Of a stretch of 64,000 bases of DNA, positions 41,221 through 49,290 are shown piece by piece. The stretch lies in contig CALWMN010000003.1 in assembly GCA_944381935.1 (NCBI GenBank), positions 145,534 to 209,533 on the forward strand, given 5' to 3'. The notes under the pieces were generated by a model, which saw only the letters and a program-made list of their open reading frames with translations, was not told where the DNA came from and made no database searches. The number at the start of each line of letters is the position of its first letter. Position 1 is the stretch's first letter. The position numbers were made by a program, and so were the translations under genes. This DNA is from an uncultured Mediterraneibacter sp. Lineage in GTDB: Bacteria; Bacillota; Clostridia; Lachnospirales; Lachnospiraceae.

Positions 41221-42846
41221 ATGAAGAAAAGAAGATTGACAGGCATCGTCCTGATCGCTGCCCTGGTCTGTATGGCAGCAATGCCGGGCTGTGTGTATAC
41301 CGGCTATTCCTTTGACACAGGCGGCAAAACGATCACGGTGGCGATCAACAGTGAGACCGGCGGACTGGATCCGGCAGGGAATATTGCCCTGACTTATCTG
41401 GCGTATTCTGTGAGTGCGCTGGATGAACTGCTCACCTTTGATGAAGACGGAGAGATACAGTACCGGGCGGCAGAGTCCTATGAAGTGAATGAGGATCTGA
41501 CGGCCTGGACCTTTCATTTGCGGGAGGACGCCCTGTGGTCGGACGGGTCGCCGGTCACGTCGGCAGATTTTCTCAATACGGTCACGCGTGCGCTTGACCC
41601 GGCGTCCGGGAGCGGGTATGCCAACTACCTCTTTGTGATTGAACAGGCAGAGGAAATCTATAATCAGGAGGCGGATATGTCCACGCTCGGGGTGGAGACG
41701 CCGGACGAGCATACACTGGTATTCCGGCTCAGGGAGACATGCGTATACTTTCTCGACCTCCTCCGCCTGCCGGTCTTTACGCCGTCCTGCGAAACGTATG
41801 CCGACTCTGCCGGAAGCGGATGGGATAAGAACCCGGATACGAGCCTGTCCAACGGTCCCTTCCGCCTGGCAGAATATGTGCCGGACCAGTATTTTGTCCT
41901 GGAAAAAAATGAATATTACTGGGACAGGGATTCGGTCAGCCTTGACCGTATTATTTACCGTTTCTTTGACGATACCCAGTCTATGGCGAATGCATACGAG
42001 ACGGGGGAAGTGGATGTTGCCACCTCTCTTTCCTCGAATATTATGGAACTGTATGAAGGAAAGCAGGATCTGGTGGTGACGGATCTGATTGCTACCCGGT
42101 ATATCTATTTTAATCTGAATGTGGAGCCCCTCGATGACGCCAGGGTGAGGGAAGCGGTCAACCTGGCCATCGACCGGGAAGACTTGTGCCGGATTGTGGG
42201 GGCGGATACAGAGCCGGCCTATAATCTGGTGGCAAAGTATATGAAAGACAAGGAGACTGGGGAATACTTCGTGGAGCAGGAAGAACAGCCGTTTGAGGAG
42301 GATGCGGAGCGGGCAAGGATGCTGCTTGCAGAGGCGGGATACCCGGACGGAGAGGGTTTCCCGGAGCTGACATACAGCTATCCTACGCTGGAGATGGACT
42401 CTGATACGGCGCAGGTGATACAGGAACAGCTAAGGGAGAACCTGAACATCAGGATCAACCTGGAGGCGCAGGAACTTCAGACTAATTACAGTACCCGGCG
42501 GTCGGGCAGCTTTGACCTCTGCCGGATGAACTGGACGGCAGACTTTGCCGATCCTTATACATACCTGTCCATGCTTTTGTCCAACAGCACCTACAACTGC
42601 AGCGGGATTCACAACGAAGCGTACGATGCGATTGTGGCACGGTCCAGCCTGGAGACGGATCCCGCAAAGCGGCTCAGCCTTCTCCATGAGGCGGAACAGC
42701 TTGCAGTGGGGAAAGAATTTTACATTATCCCGCTGTATTCCATGAAGAGTGTAAATCTTGTGAACCCGGATATCACCGGGATCCGCCGGATACCCGCCAG
42801 CGGGGCACTGGAATACCGCTACGCGGATATCTGCCCGGACTCATAA
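41221..42846 (+). CDS. peptide/nickel-type ABC transporter substrate-binding lipoprotein
   Basis: Extracellular binding protein of the importer, 541 residues, solute-binding family 5. The lipoprotein signal ends in AAMPGC. The mature part has NSETGGLDPAG, TFHLREDALWSDGSPVTSAD (family signature), SNGPFRLAEYVPDQYFVLEKN and YFNLNVEPLDDARVREAVN. It resembles OppA-like oligopeptide binders more than NikA, judging by length and the FDLCRMNWTADFADPYTYL region. It is the last gene of the long plus-strand run. The stop overlaps the convergent deacetylase gene by six bases, without a terminator between. Confidence 0.9.
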   Translation: MKKRRLTGIVLIAALVCMAAMPGCVYTGYSFDTGGKTITVAINSETGGLDPAGNIALTYLAYSVSALDELLTFDEDGEIQYRAAESYEVNEDLTAWTFHLREDALWSDGSPVTSADFLNTVTRALDPASGSGYANYLFVIEQAEEIYNQEADMSTLGVETPDEHTLVFRLRETCVYFLDLLRLPVFTPSCETYADSAGSGWDKNPDTSLSNGPFRLAEYVPDQYFVLEKNEYYWDRDSVSLDRIIYRFFDDTQSMANAYETGEVDVATSLSSNIMELYEGKQDLVVTDLIATRYIYFNLNVEPLDDARVREAVNLAIDREDLCRIVGADTEPAYNLVAKYMKDKETGEYFVEQEEQPFEEDAERARMLLAEAGYPDGEGFPELTYSYPTLEMDSDTAQVIQEQLRENLNIRINLEAQELQTNYSTRRSGSFDLCRMNWTADFADPYTYLSMLLSNSTYNCSGIHNEAYDAIVARSSLETDPAKRLSLLHEAEQLAVGKEFYIIPLYSMKSVNLVNPDITGIRRIPASGALEYRYADICPDS

Positions 42847-43677
42847 TTCTGTCAGCGGTCTGATACGGTATCCCATCTCCTCCCATTTGGTCAGCAGCTC
42901 ATCCAGGATCTGTGCGTTGGTAGAGGACGTGCTGTGGAGCAGGACAATGGCGCCGGGATGGATCCGTCCCAGCAGCTTATCAAAGGCTTCCTCTTTGGAG
43001 GGCTGGGCATCCTCATACCAGTCTACATACGCCAGGCTCCAGAAAAAAGTCCGGTATCCGAGCTCCTGTGCCATTTTCAGATTGGGTTCGCTGTATTTTC
43101 CCTGTGGGGGGCGATAGAACTTTGTCATCTCCTGACCCGTTACATCCCGGTATGCGTCCTCCACGTCCACCAGTTCCTTTTTGAAGGAGTCCATCGTCGA
43201 GATCTCTGACATATCAGGATGGTGCCACGTATGGTTGCCGACAGTATGCCCTTCCTCCACCATCCTCTTTATAAGCTCCGGTTCCGATTCTATGTACGTC
43301 CCGACGACAAAAAAGGTAGCGGACACCTGATGTCTGGCGAGGGCGTCCAGTATCGGCTCCGTATTTCCATTCTCGTATCCTGCATCAAAGGTCAGGTACA
43401 GGATCTTTTCCTCGGTATCCTCTGCATAAAAGGCGTCATACTGTGCGAGCTCTTCGGCTGTGGCGTTGCCGACAGGAGGCTTTCCTTCCTCCTGGAAGCT
43501 CAGACCCCAGTTCCCTTCTGCAGATACCGCCACAGCATCACCGCCAGCCGGCATCTGGCTGGAAAGCCGGCTGTGGAGGAAACCGGCGCCAATGCCAAGG
43601 GCATAGGATGCGGCAAACAGGAGAAGGACAAAGAGACTTTTTCGGGTGGACAGAATGTTTTGCAAGAATTGTTTCAT
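42841..43677 (-). CDS. polysaccharide deacetylase (PdaA-like)
   Basis: NodB-fold deacetylase, 278 residues, with an N-terminal membrane anchor (about residues 12-30) and an outer catalytic domain. Motif 1 is YLTFDAGYENGNTEPIL (the catalytic Asp is kept and the second position is Ala). Motif 2 is GNHTWHHPDMS with two metal-binding His. YRPPQGKYSEPN and GAIVLLHSTSSTNA complete the active site. This is the pattern of PdaA, which makes muramic delta-lactam in spore cortex. ATG 43677 precedes the hydrophobic anchor; the frame is open further upstream but has no ribosome site. It is convergent with the importer genes. Confidence 0.87.
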   Translation of the reverse strand: MKQFLQNILSTRKSLFVLLLFAASYALGIGAGFLHSRLSSQMPAGGDAVAVSAEGNWGLSFQEEGKPPVGNATAEELAQYDAFYAEDTEEKILYLTFDAGYENGNTEPILDALARHQVSATFFVVGTYIESEPELIKRMVEEGHTVGNHTWHHPDMSEISTMDSFKKELVDVEDAYRDVTGQEMTKFYRPPQGKYSEPNLKMAQELGYRTFFWSLAYVDWYEDAQPSKEEAFDKLLGRIHPGAIVLLHSTSSTNAQILDELLTKWEEMGYRIRPLTEL

Positions 43678-43707
43678 AGAACAGTATCCGAAAATGTATT
43701 TGTAACA

Positions 43708-43736
43708 AATGTATGAGAGAAGCAGGGAAAACATGC
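43708..43736 (-). promoter_or_regulatory. sporulation-type (sigma-E/G-like) promoter of the deacetylase gene
   Basis: On the minus strand GCATGTT (43736-43730), 14 bases, then CATACATT (43715-43708). This fits the sigma-E form GHATATT...CATACAHT with one mismatch. Transcription would start about 23 bases before the ATG. It is only a pattern match but agrees with the gene family. Confidence 0.45.
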
Positions 43737-43800
43737 GCGCACAGATGTGGACTTTTCGATAAAAGGGTGATAAAGTGGTAAAGAAACGGGGTGAAAGAAA

Positions 43801-44784
43801 ATGAAAATTTTTGTCTATAACTACAGAGAATTTGACGAGGCGGAATATTTTCAGAAATTTTCCAGGGAATATCAGGTGGAGCTGGGGATCAGCACGGAGG
43901 CCCCTGCACTTGAAAATGCGCATCTTGCACAGGGATACGAATATATCAGCATTATCACATCCAGGATCGATGCAGAGCTGATGAGGCGTTTTCACGAAAT
44001 GGGGGTAAAGATGATCTCAACGAGGACGGTCGGATACGATCATATTGACCTGGAAGCCGCGAAAAAATACAGAATGCAGGTTAGCAATGTGTCGTATTCG
44101 CCGGAGTGCGTTGCGGATTATACGATTATGCTGATGTTAATGTCCATCCGGAGGATGAAACGTATCATGCAGAGAGAGGAGATCAATGATTTTTCCCTGC
44201 CGGGAATCCAGGGCCGGGAGCTGCACAATTTTACCGTGGGGGTTCTGGGAACGGGCAGGATCGGGAAGGCAGTGATACGGGATCTGTCCGGCTTTGGGTG
44301 CAGGATCTGTGCCTATGACCGGTATGAGGATGAAGCTGTGAAAGCATATGCCAGCTACGAAAAGCTGGATACGATCTACAGGGAGTGTGACCTGATCACG
44401 CTGCATATGCCGCTGGGAGATGAGAATGTCCATCTGATAGACCGGGATGCCATCGCCAGGATGAAAGACGGCGTGGTTATCGTCAACACGGCCAGAGGGG
44501 GACTGATCGATACGAAAGCACTGATCAACGGGATTGAATCAGGAAAGATAGGAGCCGCGGGGCTTGATGTGATCGAAGACGAGTTCGGCATGTATTACTA
44601 CGACCTCAAATCCGACGTCTTAAGCAAGAGGGACCTCTATATTCTGCGCGGATTCCCGAACGTCGTCGTCACGCCGCATATGGCGTTTTATACAGACCAG
44701 GCGGTCAGCGATATGGTCAGACATTCCATCGAGAGCTGCATTCTCCGAAAAGAAGGGAAGGAAGACCCGTGGGCAGTGCTGTAG
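43801..44784 (+). CDS. D-isomer-specific 2-hydroxyacid dehydrogenase (D-lactate dehydrogenase type)
   Basis: NAD-dependent reduction of a 2-oxoacid, probably pyruvate, to the D-hydroxyacid, 327 residues. The Rossmann motif is GVLGTGRIGKAV. The catalytic Arg is in VNTARGGLIDT, Glu in LDVIEDEFG and His in TPHMAFYTDQAV. TRTVGYDHIDLEAA is typical of the LdhA/VanH group. GGGGTGAAAG precedes the start. The gene stands alone between divergent pda-like and convergent aroB genes. Substrate specificity is not settled by sequence. Confidence 0.9.
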   Translation: MKIFVYNYREFDEAEYFQKFSREYQVELGISTEAPALENAHLAQGYEYISIITSRIDAELMRRFHEMGVKMISTRTVGYDHIDLEAAKKYRMQVSNVSYSPECVADYTIMLMLMSIRRMKRIMQREEINDFSLPGIQGRELHNFTVGVLGTGRIGKAVIRDLSGFGCRICAYDRYEDEAVKAYASYEKLDTIYRECDLITLHMPLGDENVHLIDRDAIARMKDGVVIVNTARGGLIDTKALINGIESGKIGAAGLDVIEDEFGMYYYDLKSDVLSKRDLYILRGFPNVVVTPHMAFYTDQAVSDMVRHSIESCILRKEGKEDPWAVL

Positions 44785-44809
44785 GCCTTCCTTCCCGCTT
44801 ACACGATAT

Positions 44810-45883
44810 TTAAATGATATCTGAGGAAGCAGAGCCGCCCGACCTGCCAAAAAAGGTGAGATCAGTGGGGTAGACGTAACTGATTCCGATTTCTTTTAAA
44901 AGAACGACGTTGAGCCTGCCGTTCAGGTTCTTTTTGTCCAGGGCGATGGCGTCAGTCAGTGTGGACACGGGGAGTCCGCAGGAAGCGGGCAGCCCGTACT
45001 GCTTTAAGACAGCGCCTATGCGGGCCGCACAGCCGGGAGCAGTCAGTCCCTTTCTCTCCGACATCTTTGTGATCTGGTACATCCCGATCGCCACGGCTTC
45101 CCCGTGGCTTTCCCTCTCATAGTTATAATGCTGTTCGATTGTGTGGGCAAGAGTGTGCCCGAAATTTAAGAGCATCCTTTCCCCTGTATCAAACTGGTCT
45201 GCCTCCACCACGATCCTCTTGATATCGACGCATCTGGCGATCACCTCTGTGAGTTTCGGCTTAAGCCTCTCGAAAGAACTACACGCGGCAAGCCGCTCAA
45301 ACAGCTCCCGGTCTTTGATGCAGCCGTATTTGATGACTTCCCCCATGCCGTCATGGATGAAATGCAGCGGAAGGGTGTCAAGGACGTCCGGGTCGATGAG
45401 GACCATCTTTGGCTGGAAAAAGGCGCCGACCAGGTTCTTCCCCTGGGGGAGGTCAACGGCGACCTTCCCGCCCACGGAAGAGTCTACCTGCGCCAGAAGC
45501 GAGGTGGGGATCTGCACCAGCCTGACGCCGCGCAGATAGCTTGATGCGGCAAACCCTGCAAGGTCGCCGATCACCCCGCCTCCGAGTGCGATGATGAGGT
45601 CGCTTCTGGTGAGCCCAGCCTCTAGAAGAGAGGAGTATATCCGGGGAAGCATCTGGAAATTCTTGGTTGGTTCCCCGTGGGGCAGTATGAGCGTGTGGCA
45701 CTCATAAGCGTCAAGAGAGCCAAGAAGCTTTGCCCCGTAGAGAGGGAATACATTGTCATCAGAGATCACCATAATGCGGGTCCCGTTAAAGTCCTGCCCG
45801 ATATATTCACCGGCTCTTGCAAGCAGACCCGGCTCAATGTAGATGGGATAACTGTCTTTTCCTAAATTTACTGTCAGTTTCAT
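44810..45883 (-). CDS. aroB: 3-dehydroquinate synthase
   Basis: Second enzyme of the shikimate pathway, converting DAHP to 3-dehydroquinate with NAD and a metal ion, 357 residues. HGEPTKNFQ, IALGGGVIGDLAGFAASSYL, QIPTSLLAQVDSSVGGK and LNFGHTLAHTIEQHYNYERE SHGEAVAIGM regions (metal-binding Glu and two His) are complete. AGGGAG lies before the start at 45883. It follows aroF after 60 bases on the same strand, so the two first steps of aromatic synthesis form one operon. Confidence 0.95.
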   Translation of the reverse strand: MKLTVNLGKDSYPIYIEPGLLARAGEYIGQDFNGTRIMVISDDNVFPLYGAKLLGSLDAYECHTLILPHGEPTKNFQMLPRIYSSLLEAGLTRSDLIIALGGGVIGDLAGFAASSYLRGVRLVQIPTSLLAQVDSSVGGKVAVDLPQGKNLVGAFFQPKMVLIDPDVLDTLPLHFIHDGMGEVIKYGCIKDRELFERLAACSSFERLKPKLTEVIARCVDIKRIVVEADQFDTGERMLLNFGHTLAHTIEQHYNYERESHGEAVAIGMYQITKMSERKGLTAPGCAARIGAVLKQYGLPASCGLPVSTLTDAIALDKKNLNGRLNVVLLKEIGISYVYPTDLTFFGRSGGSASSDII

Positions 45884-45943
45884 ATCACTGCTCCCTGCAC
45901 TTTATTATTCTGCTCTCTCTGTTGTCCGGGAAATTCTGCCAGA

Positions 45944-46957
45944 CTACAGAATCTTCCCCACGACTTTTGCGATCTGCTTTACCTGGCTAAGCAGTGTGTC
46001 ATATTTCTCAGGTTTGAGGGACTGGGCGCCGTCGCACAGTGCACATTCAGGATTGTTGTGAACCTCGATCATCAGTCCGTCTGCCCCGGCGGCGATGGCA
46101 GCTTTTGCCATCGGTTCTACAAGCCACCATTTTCCTCCGGCATGGCTTGGGTCAACGACAACGGGAAGATGGGTCTTCTTCCTGAGAACCGGTATGCTCT
46201 GAAGATCAAGCGTATTCCGTGTATATGTCTCAAATGTACGGATGCCGCGTTCGCAGAGAATGACGTTTTCATTTCCTGAAGCCATGATATATTCCGCGGA
46301 CATGATCCACTCTTCATAGGTGGCATTTAGCCCCCTCTTCAGAAGGATAGGACGGTCTAGCTGGCCAAGCTGCTTAAGCAAATCGAAATTCTGCATGTTG
46401 CGCGCACCGATCTGGATCAGGTCCACCTTTTCATTAAAAACATCCAGATACTGGGGCGACATAAGCTCCGTTACGATGGGGAGTCCCACTTCCTCTTTCA
46501 CGGCGCACAAGATATCCAGCCCTTCCAGCCCAAGTCCCTGGAATGAGTAGGGACTGGTCCTCGGTTTGAAGGCTCCGCCCCGGAGAAGATTGGCGCCGGA
46601 GGCTTTGGCAGCTTTCGCGATTTCAAGCACCTGGCTGAATGTCTCAACGGAGCAGGGACCTGCGATCAGCCCCAGATGCCCGCCACCGATTTTGACCCCG
46701 GATATGTCGATGACAGAGTCCTCCGGGTGGAAGGCTCTGTTGGCAAGCTTATACGGTTCCTGGACATGCATGACTTTGTCGACGCTGCTGTCCACTTCAA
46801 AGAGCCGCGGGTCGATCAGGGTGGTGTCGCCGATGCACCCGATGATCGTCATCTCGGTTCCGCGGACAACATGGGTGTCAAGGCCGCGGTTCTTAACAAG
46901 GTTTTCGACCCGGGTAATATTTTCTTCCGAGGTGTGTGGTTTTAAAACAATAATCAT
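45944..46957 (-). CDS. aroF: 3-deoxy-7-phosphoheptulonate synthase (type I-beta)
   Basis: First enzyme of the shikimate pathway, joining phosphoenolpyruvate and erythrose 4-phosphate. It has 337 residues. The first 70 form a ferredoxin-like regulatory domain (MIIVLKPHTSEENITRVENL), typical of Bacillus/Thermotoga-type enzymes with feedback control. The catalytic barrel has IAGPCSVET, LLRGGAFKPRTSPYSFQGLG, IGARNMQNF, LKRGLNATYEEW and VDPSHAGGK. GGAGGA precedes the start. It is transcribed from a consensus promoter at 47098-47070. Confidence 0.95.
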   Translation of the reverse strand: MIIVLKPHTSEENITRVENLVKNRGLDTHVVRGTEMTIIGCIGDTTLIDPRLFEVDSSVDKVMHVQEPYKLANRAFHPEDSVIDISGVKIGGGHLGLIAGPCSVETFSQVLEIAKAAKASGANLLRGGAFKPRTSPYSFQGLGLEGLDILCAVKEEVGLPIVTELMSPQYLDVFNEKVDLIQIGARNMQNFDLLKQLGQLDRPILLKRGLNATYEEWIMSAEYIMASGNENVILCERGIRTFETYTRNTLDLQSIPVLRKKTHLPVVVDPSHAGGKWWLVEPMAKAAIAAGADGLMIEVHNNPECALCDGAQSLKPEKYDTLLSQVKQIAKVVGKIL

Positions 46958-47032
46958 CTTTACAGTCCTCCAGATTTATATCATAATGTACTTGTTGATA
47001 TTGATAAAAAATATCCACTTCAACTTCACACT

Positions 47033-47044
47033 GTAAAATTTTAC
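47033..47044. repeat. perfect 12-base palindrome in the aroF leader
   Basis: GTAAAATTTTAC lies about 30 bases downstream of the aroF -10 box, in the transcribed leader. It may be an operator for a repressor of aromatic synthesis; nothing else supports this. Confidence 0.35.
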
Positions 47045-47069
47045 TTGTTTAAAGTGCGAAAACATATGT

Positions 47070-47098
47070 ATCATAAATCATTGGCAGCGGATTGTCAA
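47070..47098 (-). promoter_or_regulatory. aroF-aroB promoter
   Basis: On the minus strand TTGACA (47098-47093), 17 bases, TATGAT (47075-47070), close to consensus. The leader to the aroF start is about 105 bases and contains the palindrome at 47033-47044 and a small GATATT/AATATC stem. Confidence 0.8.
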
Positions 47099-47150
47099 GA
47101 GGGGAAAGAGGGAATGATCCCAGGGGGAATGACAGATACAGGATATATAC

Positions 47151-47179
47151 ATGACAAATCAGAAAACTTATGTTATACT
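47151..47179 (+). promoter_or_regulatory. pyrH promoter
   Basis: ATGACA (47151-47156), 17 bases, TATACT (47174-47179). The start point would be about 20 bases before the pyrH ATG. Confidence 0.65.
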
Positions 47180-47208
47180 TCATCTTAGCAAGTCAAAGGA
47201 GTTAAGAT

Positions 47209-47904
47209 ATGAAAAGAGTTTTGTTAAAGCTGAGCGGAGAGGCGCTGGCAGGAGAGAAGAAGACAGGATTTGACGAAGCCACCTGCATCGGCGTCGCAAA
47301 ACAGGTGAGACGGCTTACGGAGGACGGGATACAGGTTGCGATCGTGACAGGCGGCGGCAACTTCTGGCGAGGAAGGACAAGCGAGACGATCGACCGGACG
47401 AAGGCGGACCAGATCGGGATGCTTGCCACTGTCATGAATTGTATTTATGTTTCCGATATTTTCCGCTATACCGGAATGAAGACAGAAGTGTTTACCCCGT
47501 TCGTATGCGGTTCTTTTACATCCCTGTTTTCAAAGGACGCGGCAGTGGAGGCAATGGAAGAAGGAAAGGTCATTTTTTTCGCAGGTGGGACAGGCCATCC
47601 GTATTTTTCTACGGACACGGGGGCAGTGCTCCGTGCAGTCGAGATCGAGGCGGACGCGATGCTTCTGGCAAAGGCGATAGACGGAATCTATGACAGTGAT
47701 CCGAAGGTAAACCCCGCAGCGGTGAAATATGACGAGATTTCCATACAGGATGTGATCGACCAGAAGCTGGCGGCAGTGGACCTGACCGCGTCGATCATGT
47801 GCATGGAAAACAAAATGCCGATGCTTGTATTCGGGCTCAATGAAGAGAACAGCATTGTCAGGACGATGAGCGGCAGTTTTACAGGAACAAAAGTAACAGT
47901 GTAG
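47209..47904 (+). CDS. pyrH: UMP kinase
   Basis: Phosphorylates UMP to UDP, 231 residues, amino-acid-kinase fold. KRVLLKLSGEALAGEKKTGF at the start is the family signature; VTGGGNFWRGR, GTGHPYFSTDTGA and DGIYDSDPKVNPAA follow. AAAGGAG precedes the start. It heads the pyrH-frr-uppS-cdsA-dxr-rseP series. rpsB and tsf, which often come first, are absent; the aroF-aroB operon lies there instead. Confidence 0.96.
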   Translation: MKRVLLKLSGEALAGEKKTGFDEATCIGVAKQVRRLTEDGIQVAIVTGGGNFWRGRTSETIDRTKADQIGMLATVMNCIYVSDIFRYTGMKTEVFTPFVCGSFTSLFSKDAAVEAMEEGKVIFFAGGTGHPYFSTDTGAVLRAVEIEADAMLLAKAIDGIYDSDPKVNPAAVKYDEISIQDVIDQKLAAVDLTASIMCMENKMPMLVFGLNEENSIVRTMSGSFTGTKVTV

Positions 47905-47916
47905 GAGGACTTGGAA

Positions 47917-48468
47917 ATGGATGAAAAATTAGTTTCATATGACGGAAAAATGACGAAGACAATTAACAACCTTGACGGAGAACTGGCGACGATACGCGCA
48001 GGCCGGGCGAACCCCCATGTGCTGGACAAGCTGACCGTTGATTATTATGGGGCGCCGACTCCTATCCAGCAGGTGGCGAACGTATCGGTCCCGGAAGCGC
48101 GTATGATCCAGATACAGCCGTGGGAGAAGAGTATGCTCAAGGCGATCGAGAAAGCGATCCAGACTTCGGATATTGGAATCAACCCGACAAACGATGGGAC
48201 GTCGGTCCGGCTTATATTCCCGGAGCTTACAGAGGAGCGGAGAAAGGAACTGGCCAAGGATGTCAAGAAAAAGGGAGAGGCGGCGAAGGTTGCCATACGT
48301 AATATCCGCAGGGACGGGAATGTAGCGTTTAAGAAGTTAAAGGGAACTGAGATATCAGAAGACGGCATCAAGGATCTGGAGGATGAGCTTCAGAAGATTA
48401 CGGATAAATATATTGCAAAGATCGACAAGATGGTTGAAGCCAAGTCGAAAGAGATCATGACGGTTTAG
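47917..48468 (+). CDS. frr: ribosome recycling factor
   Basis: Splits post-termination ribosomes together with EF-G, 183 residues. GELATIRAGRANPHVLDKL, VDYYGAPTPIQQVANVSVPE, SDIGINPTNDGTSVRL and RNIRRDGNVAFKKL match the family closely. ATG 47917 lies eight bases after TAGGAGGA; a TTG at 47911 is too close to that site. It follows pyrH after 12 bases and is followed by a terminator. Confidence 0.96.
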   Translation: MDEKLVSYDGKMTKTINNLDGELATIRAGRANPHVLDKLTVDYYGAPTPIQQVANVSVPEARMIQIQPWEKSMLKAIEKAIQTSDIGINPTNDGTSVRLIFPELTEERRKELAKDVKKKGEAAKVAIRNIRRDGNVAFKKLKGTEISEDGIKDLEDELQKITDKYIAKIDKMVEAKSKEIMTV

Positions 48469-48486
48469 CAGCCAGACAGAAAACAG

Positions 48487-48518
48487 AAGGGGGCTTATAT
48501 CATAAGACCCCCTTTTAT
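48487..48518 (+). terminator. terminator after frr
   Basis: AAGGGGGCTTAT and ATAAGACCCCCTT form a 12-pair stem with one bulged base and a three-base loop, followed by TTATT. A second stem-loop directly after it (ATTCTGC 48517-48523 with GCAGAAT 48548-48554, inner CGGGG/CCCCG) lies in the uppS leader. Confidence 0.8.
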
Positions 48519-48579
48519 TCTGCAAAGCGCGGGGGCGTATTTCCCCGGCAGAATGACAGTGTATGGGAGAGAGGATGAA

Positions 48580-49290
48580 ATGAAAGTACCGCAGCATATT
48601 GCGATCATATTGGATGGAAACGGGCGCTGGGCAAAAGCAAAAGGGATGCCGAGAAATTACGGACATGCCCAGGGAAGCAAAAATGTGGAGAAAATATGTG
48701 AAGAAGCATGGCGGATGGGAATCAAATATCTGACAGTCTATGCTTTTTCTACGGAAAACTGGAACCGTCCCAGCGACGAGGTGAGCGCGCTGATGAAGCT
48801 GCTCCGCAATTATATGAAGACCTGTCTGAAGACAGCAGCCAAAAATGATATGAAAATCCGGGTAATCGGGGATATCAAAGCGCTGGATGATGATATCAAA
48901 AGCCGGATCCGGGAGCTGGAGGAGGCGACGGTGAACAATGGCGGTCTGAACTTTACGATCGCCCTAAACTATGGCAGCCGGGACGAGCTGACCCGGGCGG
49001 CAAGGAGGATGGCAGAGGACTGTGTGGAAGGGAAGCTTAAGCCGGAAGATATCGACGAGGCGGTTTATGAGTCTTTCCTGGATACCCACGGCATACCGGA
49101 CCCTGACCTGATGATCCGCACAAGCGGGGAGGTGCGCCTCTCCAACTATCTGCTCTGGCAGCTTGCATACTCTGAATTTTACTTTACGGATGTGCCGTGG
49201 CCTGACTTTACAAAAGAAGAACTGGTAAAGGCAATCGAAGAGTACAATCACAGACACAGACGTTTCGGAAAAGTTGAGGAGGATGAGTGA
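48580..49290 (+). CDS. uppS: undecaprenyl diphosphate synthase (isoprenyl transferase)
   Basis: Cis-prenyltransferase making the C55 lipid carrier for the cell wall, 236 residues. HIAIILDGNGRWAKAKG carries catalytic Asp12. YLTVYAFSTENWNRP, LNYGSRDELTRAA, DPDLMIRTSGEVRLSNYLLWQ and EFYFTDVPWPDF are all conserved. ATG 48580 has GGGAGAGAGG just upstream; an ATG 27 bases earlier does not. The stop overlaps the cdsA start. Confidence 0.95.
   Translation: MKVPQHIAIILDGNGRWAKAKGMPRNYGHAQGSKNVEKICEEAWRMGIKYLTVYAFSTENWNRPSDEVSALMKLLRNYMKTCLKTAAKNDMKIRVIGDIKALDDDIKSRIRELEEATVNNGGLNFTIALNYGSRDELTRAARRMAEDCVEGKLKPEDIDEAVYESFLDTHGIPDPDLMIRTSGEVRLSNYLLWQLAYSEFYFTDVPWPDFTKEELVKAIEEYNHRHRRFGKVEEDE

Noticed and set aside
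41221-42846. NikA nickel-binding protein
   Set aside because: Length and the internal motifs fit OppA-like peptide binders better. Nickel remains possible but is not supported.
43801-44784. VanH of a vancomycin-resistance cluster
   Set aside because: No D-Ala:D-Lac ligase or D,D-dipeptidase lies beside it, so a metabolic D-2-hydroxyacid dehydrogenase is the simpler reading.
46958-47092. T-box riboswitch upstream of aroF
   Set aside because: The leader is too short, and neither the T-box sequence nor a terminator is present.
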